NCBI GenBank assembly: GCA_940671915.1
Contig: CALNVZ010003432.1
Coordinates: forward strand, 2,956,000 to 3,019,999
Origin: Paracentrotus lividus
Taxonomy: Eukaryota; Echinodermata; Echinoidea; Camarodonta; Echinidae
Direction of reading: 5' to 3'
DNA length: 64,000 nt
Position 1 is the first letter of the stretch; each line of letters opens with the position of its first letter. Shown here piece by piece: positions 21,525-32,800 of the stretch. Both the position numbers and the translations under genes were made by a program. Below the pieces are notes generated by a model, which had not been told where the DNA came from, made no database searches, and saw only the letters and a program-made list of their open reading frames with translations.

Positions 21525-21895
21525 GTTAATTTTGTAGTTTTATTTTTGTGAATTTCACTCTTACGTCCATAGTCATGAAAATATCACAAAAATCTTGAAA
21601 TCATCCATGCACAAATTTCCCCCAACTGGTCCAAAATTGTAAAAATATCTGAATGTAAATATAGTGACTTATAAAGTACTGTATAAGTGGTTATTTTCGC
21701 GGTGACTTTATTTTCGCAAATTTCGCGAGTCAGTCATCGCGAAAATTTCCACTTCATTACAAGGCTATTTATGGTAATGAAATCATCACCAAAATCGCGA
21801 AATTTTGCTCCGGGGAATTTCCCCAACTGGTCAAAAATCGTGAAAATATCTGTACGCGGAAATATTGGCTTATACAGTATACTGTAGCCTAAATC
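21525..21895 (+). repeat. Two tandem units, the first CpG-decayed
   Basis: The unit at about 21681-21895 (TTATTTTCGCGGTGACTTTA, CGCAAATTTCGCGAG, then CCCCAACTGGTCAAAAATCG) aligns with the unit at about 21525-21680 (TTAATTTTGTAGTTTTATTT, GTGAATTTCACTC, then CCCCAACTGGTCCAAAATTG). Most CG dinucleotides of the second unit are TG, CA or TA in the first. Confidence 0.65.
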
Positions 21896-22118
21896 TTTGA
21901 CTAAAATGAAGTATATGTACAATACATGTAGAACCCTGTTACATAGAAAACCTTCATAAGAATTTTGGTGACACAACATTTTCTCCTGTGACAATTGCTT
22001 CTGGCTTTATTTTGTCTAAGACATAGGGTTAGGGTTTTATGTAGGGTTAGGTTTAGGGGAGGGTATGATATAGTGTTCAGGGCCGGTATTCAATAAAGGA
22101 CTTAAGCATTTGTCTTAA

Positions 22119-23511
22119 GGACGTTGCACAGTTGAAACCAAAACCATGACAAGTTCACCAAATTTTGCACAGAGTTACTTTCGTATCTATGTATGCCAAA
22201 AATGCCAAAAATGCAAAAAATAATATAGGTTCATGTGCTTGATTTTTTGCTACGGGACTTTGAAGTTGCCATATTTGGATGGCATCTACAATACGCATAA
22301 TTCAAGAAATTGGCCTCTGTTAGACCTCGCGATTGCAACAAACGAGTTAAAATCGTCATTACTTTGTCAAAACCGTATCAAACTTTATCAAACCTTCTCG
22401 ATTTGTTACGAATTTTATATGAAAGATGGGGACATTGTTTAAACTGGCACATTTGTACTTATTTTCGAGCCAGCAGCGCCCTCATGTGGCAAAAATGGTG
22501 CGTAAAATGGCAAAAACCATATCTTTGAGGCTTGGAATCTACACAAAAATAAAAAAGCATAGTTCAAGGTGCACTTTTTTTTAAAAACCATGACAGTCTC
22601 ATCAAATTTTGCAAAGTTGTAGAGGGATTCATCATAAATATGTAGAAACTTTAAAAAAGGGGGGTCCATGTGCTCGTTTTCGAACTATCGGCGCCCGAAT
22701 ACTCGCAAATCGGCTTGAAAAGTCACAAAAACGCGCCGAAAACGTCCTAAAAGCGTGAAAATCCACTCTAAATTACACTTGATTCAAAATTATGCCCTCA
22801 AACATTCAAAATCCATGTCATTTTCATAAAAATTTGCAAAGTTGTAGAGGAATACATACTCAATGGGTAGAAACATTCATAAAAGGGGGTCCATGTGCTC
22901 GTTTTTAAGTTATCGGAGCCCGAATACTTGCGAATTGGCTTGAAAACCACAAAAACGCGTCGAAAACGTCAAACAAGTCTGAGAATCCAACCTATATTAC
23001 ACTTGATTCAAAATCTTGCTCTCAAACATTCAAAATCCATGACAATTTCATCAAAATTTGCCAAGTTGTAGAAGAATATAAACTAAAAGAGTAGGAACAT
23101 TAAAAAATGGGGGTCCATGTGCTCGTTTTCAAAATATCGGCGCTGTAATAGTGGCGAGTCGACTTGAAAACCACCGAAACGTGCCAAAAGTACTCAAAAA
23201 TGTGAAAACTCTATGTAATTTTCGACTTATTCAAAATCCTGCTCTATGATATTTACAATTAATTTCATATCCATCGCAATCTCTAGAATAACACGAACAT
23301 GCACCAACATAAATGCTTTACATATCTCTGCCAGTAGGTGAATAATGAACAAAAAGAAGGCATAAATAACATATTTATAAAGTTCATTTCTTTTAACTCT
23401 TTGAACGCTGAATCGCCAATGAGCGCTGTATATTTTCCATTGTGACGTAGTAAATAATGCGCGCCCAGGATGCGCGGTCAAGATGCGCAGAAACATAACT
23501 GTGCAACGTCC
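22119..23511. mobile_element. TTAA-target element with internal tandem array (1393 bp)
   Basis: A perfect 15-bp inverted end, GGACGTTGCACAGTT, is flanked on both sides by TTAA (22115-22118 and 23512-23515). Removing it restores the outer element text GTCTTAAGTCTAAG. A TTAA target duplication is the piggyBac hallmark, though the terminal bases are not the usual CCC. No transposase frame is seen; the interior is largely the tandem array listed next. Confidence 0.85.
22140..23240 (+). repeat. Five ~220-bp tandem units inside the TTAA element
   Basis: The anchor word TCCATGTGCTCGTTTT or a variant occurs at 22230, 22446 (degenerate), 22665, 22890 and 23114, a period of 216-225 bp. Units share CATGACAATTTCATCAAA, a GTTGTAGAGG word and a TCGGCGCCCGAATA word. 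Units 3 and 4 are most alike; unit 1 is the most diverged. Confidence 0.8.
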
Positions 23512-24330
23512 TTAAGTCTAAGTATTTTTTCTTAGATTTTGTCTAAGATAAGAAAAATGCCTTAGCCGTATTCCAAACACGTTGGGCTCTTTGTCTGCGT
23601 TCAGAAAAAATAAGCATAAGTCTTTACTTGTTATGACGTCACAAAGGTCGCGCAGAAGCAAAATGACAAAAAAAGTTGCGCGCAACAAAGGGCCTTATGC
23701 CCTACGCAATCTGTATAAAATACGTTTATAAAAGTTTCATTTTTCTGTTTTGAAATAAATTTGTAACAATTTATGGATGTCGTTACTATTTAGTTTATAT
23801 CTCACCAATAGAATTAAACTGTTTAAAAGTTTAAGTTGCTTCACATTGCAGATTATGTCTAAAATGTATCTGATTATTTCAAAAGAATTTGACTAATGTT
23901 GTCATGTTTAGTTTGTGGTTTCAAATGAGCTTGCCATATAATCAGCATATAAGTTAAGCCACCATGTAGTAGGCTTAAAGTTAAGATAAAATTCTCATTT
24001 TTATGTGCGTATTTGAAGGCGCATCTCGATTTAAGACTTTTGGCTTAGCCAAAATCTAAGAATTTATGCTTAAACTGTCAAAATCGGCTAAGCCAAAAGT
24101 CTTAAGTTAAGAAAAAATTCTTAGCCATTTTTGGTTTATGGATTGCACATTTTGGCTAAGAATATTTACTTAGCCAAAAGATAAGCAAAAATGCTTAAAT
24201 TTCATGCTCGAGTCGTTTATGGAATACGGGCCCAGGTTTAAAGTTAGTCATTCAATTACTGTATGGGATTTGTAGCAGAGCAATTGTCACTGGAGCACAC
24301 GTCATGGAATCAGAATTTCACTGGTCCAAG

Positions 24331-24570
24331 ATACTGTAATCGTGGAAATATTCATGGTACATTAATTTTTGTGGATTTCGCGCGAAGATCGACAGGCGCG
24401 AATTTAAAAACGTGCGAATATATGAGCATGCATTTTTATGCATGTATTGGGTGCATTCAATTGGGTGCTCACTATTAAAAATGCAGCACAAATTCAAGAA
24501 CCTGTGAACATTATTTGAGGCTGCTCAGCGCGAAAAATTAATCGCACGAAAATAACAGCGAATACAGTAG
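24331..24570. mobile_element. Small MITE with TACTGTA/TACAGTA ends
   Basis: The left end reads ATACTGTAATCGTGGAAATA, and the reverse complement of the right end reads CTACTGTATTCGCTGTTATT. Both continue into ATTAATTTTT and a CGCG word. The arms are imperfect. Confidence 0.5.
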
Positions 24571-26494
24571 TCTTTTACAAGATTTACAACAAGACCATTG
24601 CAAATAACTACATTTACATGCAGCTTCATTAATTTGTGCTTCCATATTACCTTTAAATTGCATCAAAACTTGCCAAAGACCTATTCTACCAAAGTTCTAA
24701 TGGATATCAAAAATACCACCAAACTAGTCAGAGTAATATCGACCAGCGATACCATGTACATATCATAAGAGAAACTCAGTGCAGATGAACACCGTTCTAT
24801 TACGCAAACACTTAAAAGATCAAATTATCCCACTTTATATTCACTCCGTTTAAAGCTTTGTCTCAAAACTATCGATTGGTTCCTCACATATGTTGAGAAA
24901 AAAGATGTAACTGTCTTCTAAAATTAGTCAAAAATTAATTTGACAACAAAAGGAATTATTTTTCATTTTTTTTAGAAATTATAATTTTGAACACTAAATG
25001 GGAATTCCAAACTCATGGAATCTTACTTATAAAACAATTTTTTTCTCCATTCAGAATTAGATCAGAAAAATGTTGTACACGCACTAAGTATTCTAGGCGC
25101 TTTGGCTTTCAACACTTCAACTGATGCCAAAAATCAACATCAATTCCTTTTTCTTCTTCTTCTTCTTGAGTCCTTTCTCTCATTGTTCTTTTTGATTGTA
25201 TTATATTTTGATTATAAACTTATAGTTTGATTGTATTATCATTATATCTGTTTATGTTTTTTAAACATAAGTCTGACAACCGTATTTATGAGGAATTAAA
25301 TAAAAGTACTATTTGTGTCTTATAGTTACATTATCTGATACAGTAGAACCATGATAAAAAGAGTTCTGATAAAACAAGCTATTTCTCCTATCAAAACGAA
25401 ATCAATTTCTTCAGTCTTGTATTGTTTATCTACTTCTGATAGAGGCAAAAATGTATGGTCCCAAAACCTTCATATAAAGAGTTCACAGTCAGACAATGGC
25501 ATTAACAATCTGTATGGACTTGAATAGCTGTGTGAATACGGTATTTGCAGCAATCAGTAAGATTTTCCAGTTTGATATATAATGCTACAATGTTTTACTT
25601 TGAACATACAGTGTAGTCATTTGAATAAAATAGAATGATACATAAATAAGTGTGTATATTATACTAGTAGTACAAAAAATAAAAGAAATACAATACTTTT
25701 TTTTTTGGTCTGCTTTATCTCCTAACAAAAACCAAATAGAATCATAGGAATATAGACTGAATACAAATTTCAAGAATAATTATGGAATTAATATATGTCT
25801 ACACATTTTATAATAAAACAATGTTTAGTTTTTGTTTTAATGATAAAACTTCTACACAATAGATTCATAAGGCATAGACTTTTGCAAACTTTTTTTATAT
25901 TTTCAAATCACCAAGGAATATAACTTAATCTTTGGTTAAATTAGAAGTTTGACTTTTCAACAACAATATGTTTTACATCAACATTGAAAAAAAAATCATA
26001 CTTGCTATTTCAGTGTTATTCAACGGAATTAACAAATGTTGTACACTCATACGCTATTAAGTATTTATTATCTTCCTCCTTTGTAAAGGAAATGCAATTC
26101 ATCATCAAAATTAACATTTGTTAATGGCTAATAAACACAATTTTCATTTGCTGTGTGCATTTTTATGCCTTTCTCATTTGAACTACACAAATTTTCATTT
26201 CTCCCCCCCCCCCTTTTTTTTTTTCTATACTTTCCCTCTTCATATATTTGCCCATCAATCCAGTCAGCTTTTCTTGTATTTGTGCATTCAGATATAAGAT
26301 AAGTAGCACACAAAGGAAATGTGTCAAAAAAATTATTTAACAATAAGTTTTTCTTATAATTGAAATTTATAAAATTTAATCTAAAGCAAAGCTATAAAGG
26401 ATACATTTTGCTTCAATAATGTACTTTAACATTTTTTTAATTAAAAGTGTGGCACAAAGGTGTAGATTTGAACCAATAGATAGAATGGTTGGAC
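24571..26494. other. Gene-free, unique AT-rich sequence
   Basis: A (CTT)n run lies at 25147-25166. Positions 25330-25400 carry a weak copy of the ATATCAGG-type dispersed repeat. A C run followed by a T run lies at 26203-26225. Nothing else is recognised. This is the region downstream of the FANK1 stop, so its right part may include the FANK1 3' UTR. Confidence 0.4.
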
Positions 26495-26496
26495 TA

Positions 26497-26749
26497 TACT
26501 GCCCTACATTGGCAAAAGGAAGCAACTGACAAAAGTGACATTACCTGTAAATGAGCAAAATGCCTATGTCATTTACACTGCTGTCAATGTAATCTCCTAA
26601 TGTCTTACCTTAAATATTTCAAAGACGGATAAACTTTGAGACATGAAATTTGGACTGCAAAAAGATGGCACCACATAAAATATCAAAACATTAAAAACTC
26701 AAATTTGGTTAATATGTCAGTTGCTTCCTTTTGCCACAGTAGGGCAGTA
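26497..26749. mobile_element. TA-target MITE just after the FANK1 stop (253 bp)
   Basis: Inverted ends TACTGCCCTAC, then GGCAAAAGGAAGCAACTGAC, about 33 bp with three mismatches, flanked by TA at 26495-26496 and 26750-26751. Its FANK1-proximal edge lies 14 bp after the stop codon, so it forms most of the start of the 3' UTR. Confidence 0.85.
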
Positions 26750-26765
26750 TATTGTGCATCTATCA

Positions 26766-26831
26766 TCAGTATTCCTGTCCTTTCTTTGATTTAGTACTGT
26801 GTAGAACCTCTTCAAAGTACCTCATGACTCT
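26766..26831 (-). CDS. FANK1: FANK1 last coding exon
   Basis: The acceptor ATTTTATAACAG precedes 26831. The exon encodes [20 protein letters not shown] and a final Tyr, then TGA. It aligns with the human tail after FDRQ (SVVSLLEERKKK). The phase matches the previous exon (0/0). Confidence 0.85.
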   Translation of the reverse strand, partial: RVMRYFEEVLHSTKSKKGQEY

Positions 26832-29800
26832 CTGTTATAAAATGAAAAGAGAAAGGGGAAAGAAAAACAAATAAATTTAAACTGTAATGCAGTGACAAAG
26901 AACATTAGAGCATTAACAGATGATCTATTTAAGCTTTAATACATGAAACTATTTTAGTATCACTGGCAAGGATGTTAAAATGGTAAAATCATTAGTTTCT
27001 GTCCAGCAAAAAAAATTTAGTATAAAAAGAACGGTAAAAGAAGATACCAGTCTTGCTTATTTCAAGATAGAGTGAAAACTCATTAAATACAACAAAATCC
27101 TTGAAAAATGGAAATTAACTTGTTTTATCAGAAATCTCTTTATATCAGGGTAAAAAACAAAAAGAAAAGAACAAAAAGAAAGTGGACTCTCAAAATTACC
27201 TTGTTACATCAGGAACCTTGTTATATATCAGGACTCTTTTATAATGTCTTTTTATTGCAGAAAACCCAAACCATATACCCTTCAGGATATTGAAGGAGAT
27301 AGACACTTCTCTTAACCCTAAAAGGGCCGGGTGAGGGGGGGGGGGCCTAATCAGCCCCCCCTCGACATTTTGCGCGGTCATGTCGCTGAAAAAAATTTAT
27401 GACTTTTTTCTGTAACATCTTACGCAACTTTTAAGACTATTTTGAAAAAAAAATTGAGCATACGGTTCGGAAGTAGTGCAACATTATGTCATGCTGCGCA
27501 GACTCGAAAACCAGAGATTTTCTGCATTTGTGTACAAAATATATGGGAAATGGCTTTTCATGCAAAAATCACATTTCTGTATTTAAAATATGGTTATTGG
27601 CCATTACTTTAGTTGATATTGCTGTAATCATTAGAGATCATCAATGACTGAAGTATTCCGAACAAAAAAACAATAAAATACATGAGTAAAAAAACAAAGA
27701 ATTACATAAGAAATTCCCAAAACAATAAAATACATAAGAAATTGAATTAGAAACCGGAATTTTTTCATGTACAATTGTTAGGAATGCTACAAAGAATATT
27801 TACACCAAGAATTAGAATTCTAGGAGCCTTATTTAATGATTTAGAGCAAAAAGTATGATTTCATGCATAAATTAGCGTAATTAATTAATATAAATTAAAA
27901 AGACATTATTTTGGAAAAACAAACTTTACAGTCTTGTAGATTATATCGCAGACTACTATCATGCAAATTTTCGCGGTGATCGCATGATCCGCGGCCGGGA
28001 TCTGAAGGGGGGCTTAATGAGCCCCCCGGCTGTGAGATGGCAAAAATAACCCGGCCTTTTTAGGGTTAAATGACTATACTATCTCACAAGATGGACATAC
28101 ATGTATACAGTTGTAGACAACATTTTACATACCCCCAGGAAACTCAATGCAAATTGGTCACTTGCCAAACGTCATAACATTTACTTTATCTTCACACATA
28201 TAAATATAAAACCATGAAAAATTTGGTATCAAATAAAAGAGCTTACACATGTATCAAGCTCCTTGACATGAATGAGTTGCTGGTGGGACCTAAGTATATT
28301 ACAAGTGAAATTTTCTTTGTAGAAAAAAAGTAATATAAGTGCTAAATTTTTATTTGTCTAAAGTAAATATATTTTCCCCAAAATATCCACCTTCTGATGA
28401 TATTCCAGTGTGATGAAAGAGCAGGATAATTTGACACAAAATTTGTCATGAAGATACAGTAAATTTTATGATGTTTGGCAAGTGTACAATTTTTATTGAA
28501 TTTCCTGTGCTCATTATAACAAGAGTAGACTGTATTATATATTGAGAATATTATTAGACATACCTTTCTATCAAATGACTTTGCCATCTCGTAAGCTGAC
28601 ATGCCGTACTCCGTCTTCACCATAGGGTCAGCACCCTGCTCCACCATCACCTGGACTAGCTTCTGATGACCATTAAGTGCTGCTATCTGCAGTCAAAGTT
28701 TAAGGATCATTAATTATAATAATGACAATATTCATATTAAGGTGCAACATATCCATCACTAGAGAAGCTTAACCCTAATCAGACTGGGGGGCGGCCATCA
28801 TGGACCCCCCCTCGACATTTTCCGCGACCACTCCGCCGCACGAAATTTTCTGATCGCGCCACTTGCTGACTTTTTACTTTCAAGTCTCGCGCATCTTTTG
28901 AAACCATTTTCACAAAAATCGGTCGTACCGTTACGACGCTGCACGATTTTCAAAAATATCCGTCAGACCGAAAATGGCTCAAAAACGTGATTTTGTGTAC
29001 AAAGTCAATGCAAATTGAGTTTTCTCACCTAATTCATAAAGATATGATTATTTTCACTTTCATTGGCTGAAATCAATTTATTTTAGCATGTTTATGCTTA
29101 AAAATGGTTCTTAAATGATTTTTGCGTAAAAAAAAAAGAAAAACAAAAGGTCGAAAAAACAAAGAAATACATAAGAAATTCATAAAACAATAAAATACAT
29201 AAGAAATTAATCTTGAAACAAGAATTTTTTTCTAGTACAATTGTTAGGAATGCTATAAGGAATAATAATACACAAAATTAGCATTCTAGGAGCTTTATTT
29301 TTTCAATTAGAGCAAAAAGTATGATTTCATGCATAAATTAGCATAATTAATTCATATAAAAAAAAATCATATTATTTTGGAAAAATTAACAGTGCAGTCT
29401 TGTAGATTACATGGCTCACTACCATCGTGCAAATTTTTGGCGCGGTCGCGCGATTGGCGGCCGAGATCTTAGGGGGGGGCCATCATGGCCCCCCCCCCCC
29501 AGTCTTGACAGCTACCAAAACACCCCAGTCTGATTAGGGTTAAGGCACATACAAAACTGAGGTTATATATATATATAAGAAATTCAGCAAGATTAAGATT
29601 AAAGACTACGACTGAACACAAGGACAACAAAAAAGGTTTTGAAAGTAGAAAGGGTGTTGGCCGTTTGAACAGAGAAAGGTAACCTAATGTATGCCACAAA
29701 TGAGCTGCAGATGCAAATGCTCTATCCCATCTCATTAGCCATCTCTACAGGACAGTCTTCAGAACATGACATCACACTGCTCCATTTATATGCAATGGGT

Positions 29801-32800
29801 GCCTAGTAGCACATCAGTTTGCAGCTCAAACGTGCACATCAACAAAAATAGGCACATATTAGAACAAAGATTTTACTGTACATAATAATCAAGGCCTCTA
29901 GAAGCTTTTTGCTTTATGAAATATCTAGTAATACTTTAATCCCTGACTGTATTCTAAAAAACTTTTGAGGCTACCCTATACAGATATTCAGTCCCATACA
30001 TCAGTCTTAGAGGGTACTTGTTTTGGAATATGCTTCTTGACAACCTTTTCTTGAAAATAACTGAGAGTGGCGTACGAAACACATATTTTGGAGAAGCCAT
30101 TGTGAAAACACAAGCAGGTTTTGTCGAGACGGTGCATTAAACTGACTAAATACAATGCAGGTTCATTATTGAGGATTGACAATAATCGCTAGAGGGTATT
30201 CATTTGTTTCACAAACTGACATTACTCGGCAAACTGGTGTGTCACCATTTACCATTTTACAAAAGAATACATTGTTATGATCAAATGCCTGTATGCAATT
30301 ATTGGTAAGCAATAGTACTTTTTGATTTACCATAAAACTTTATAAGCTTAATGAATGCCATTACAAACTTAAATATATATACATGTATACTATACAACAA
30401 ATATCTTACCATGAGAGGGGTTTTATGATCCTTATCCTTCATATTAACATTAGCCCCAGCGAGTAGTAGTACCTCTCCTATCTCATGGTTGCCCCCCATA
30501 GCAGCACAGCGCATCAATGGAGTCCAGCCTGAGCTCGCGTCTCTCTCATCAATCTGTTATAATACAGAATACAATAATGATCTTAAAACAATCTAGATAA
30601 TACTTACAAGGTGGTCATTTTTTCACAGAGAGGGATAAACAAGGACTTTACAAGTTTTCAAACTAGCCGATAGTACTCTTAAATGTGTATGTGACTTCAT
30701 TCGAGTGACAGTTTTTATTTTCGTTGCCCTTGCAGTTGAGTGTCAAAATGGCGGAAAATTATCACCTTTTCAGTCCATGGTTGATGACAATTCTGATACT
30801 AGCTACAATGGATTTGAATGCAATCATTCTTACCCTTAAAATTCATGATACATGAAGGAGGGATAAAAGTAACCCTTGATAAAAATGGGGGTAATTTGCC
30901 CTTTGAATATATTGAAAACGTTTTAGTATGGCTCATGGGGAACTTCGGGGCAAAGCCAACATCCCCTGTTTAGACAGGTAGCCTATTTGACAAGAAAAGA
31001 AAATTTGAAATCTTTCACAGCCTGAAGATAAATAATTCTTGTCATGTTTGGTAACAATACAGATGTGATATTGAATAGAAGATTAAAGTATGACATGTAT
31101 AATTATCCCCCAAAGAACATGGAAGTGTCCCACTGATAAGGGGGTAATGGCATTAGGCTGGGTTCACATAGAGCTATACGGCTTGGTATGCAGGCTCGTT
31201 TTGCAAGGGCACGCGAATAGCTGAAATTGAAAAAGCCATATTCCTTTGTAAAGCAATCCGATTTCATCAAAATACCGGTTCACAAAGGAGGGCACTGAAA
31301 AAGACATACGACTTTGTTATGTATAGTGTATGTGAATCACGCATCTTCGATCTTTTTTTTCTGCGTATATCGTCCTTCATCTGCAATTCGTGTGTACAAA
31401 TGTTCAGAATTTCCCCTATTATAATCAATGAACTATAATAATTCTTCTTCTCACACGATCCTCCTCAACCTCGGCTCGAAGTTGAGGAAAGCCAAATTTT
31501 CTTCATTCGAAGTGTATATGTCATCGGCGAAAAGTATGAAATAGGCCGCTATACCCGTATAGCATATACCGACTACCGAATACCGTATACCATATACTTC
31601 TATGTGAACCCAGCCTTACAGTCATTGGGTCATAAATGCGAAGAACCACGAGTCAATCTTACCGCGCTTCCATCCATGATTGCCCACTGTACAATATCTT
31701 TATGGCCACCATCCACTGCCCAATGAAGAGCAGTCGATCCTCCTAGGTCCTTCTTTGACCATGATGCACCATGCGATAGTAGCCGTCTGACGACCTCTAG
31801 ATGACCTGCGAAGCATGATAGCATGAGGGCGTCCTTCCCGCTTCCATTCTGCATATTGACGTCCGCTCCGTGTTCCACCAGGACGTCCACCATTCTGCAA
31901 TAATGAACAAGATGGTCATGATTTCTACGGTGGTAGATGTATGTTCTCAACTAACTGTGGTTTAATCTTTGACACTATTAATGTGCTAGCTCTAGACTTG
32001 GCACTTTACCTTATCCTCACCCTAAACCAAACATAAAATTGTATCGCAACCCTAACCCTGCACCTAGATCTTAGACAAAAAAAAAATAAAAATAAAAAAA
32101 TTGCAAGAACTATTAGCAGAGGAAATGACTATGATATAACACAATACAGGCCAATTTACTGAAATACATACATTACACGTATATTGCAGCCGTTGTATAT
32201 TGTCAATAGTCGTGTCAATGCAAAATGGTATATTTATCAAGACTACACTCTATCACAAATTTGACAAGAATTTGCTTGCTTACAACTTGGCAATGAAAAT
32301 CCCCCCCTTTTTTTGTTGTTGCAAGAGCTCTACTGGGATATATATGCAAGTCTAAAAGGGAATTCCTCGCAATGACAGTTATAAGGATTTGTGTTTTTTT
32401 CAAGTCTTTTATTTATTTGTTATTTTAGTATTTACCAGAGCTCTTCCAGAGCTACATTTTTTAATCACTATGAGCTCCCATATTTTTAGTTCACTGCTAC
32501 TGGGTTATACTTATTTTAACATTTACAGGAAATTCTTTTCAAAGTAAATTTAGCTTCAATTACTTACTCTACTATTCCTTTTTGTGCTGCAGACATGAGT
32601 GGAGTGTAACCAAACTTGTCTGGGACGTCAATCCAAACGTCACCTGAGTCTAAGATCTCCTGTACCTTCTGTAAATCTTGCGTCAAGATAATTGCCTTGT
32701 GGAGTTGCTCACCGGTCTGCGGTTCCTCTGCAGAAATATAAAAAGTCGATATATGAAAGTTAGTGATTATTATTGTTATCATCATCTTTAGGCAAATCTC

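Larger units (their letters stand above)
22079..24234. mobile_element. Outer palindromic element with GGGCCCGTATTC ends
   Basis: The left end reads GGGCCGGTATTCAATAAAGG and the right end, reverse-complemented, GGGCCCGTATTCCATAAACG. Near both ends are repeated CTTAAG and CTTAGCCAAAA words, and an internal hairpin lies at 24025-24125. It is split by the TTAA element at 22119-23511; without that insert it is about 760 bp. A relative with the same terminal word lies at 61285-61606. Confidence 0.65.

Noticed and set aside
22021-22065. Repeated GGGTTAGG words resembling telomere repeats
   Set aside because: Only a few imperfect units; similar short runs (for example near 32030-32060) occur by chance or as old simple repeats.
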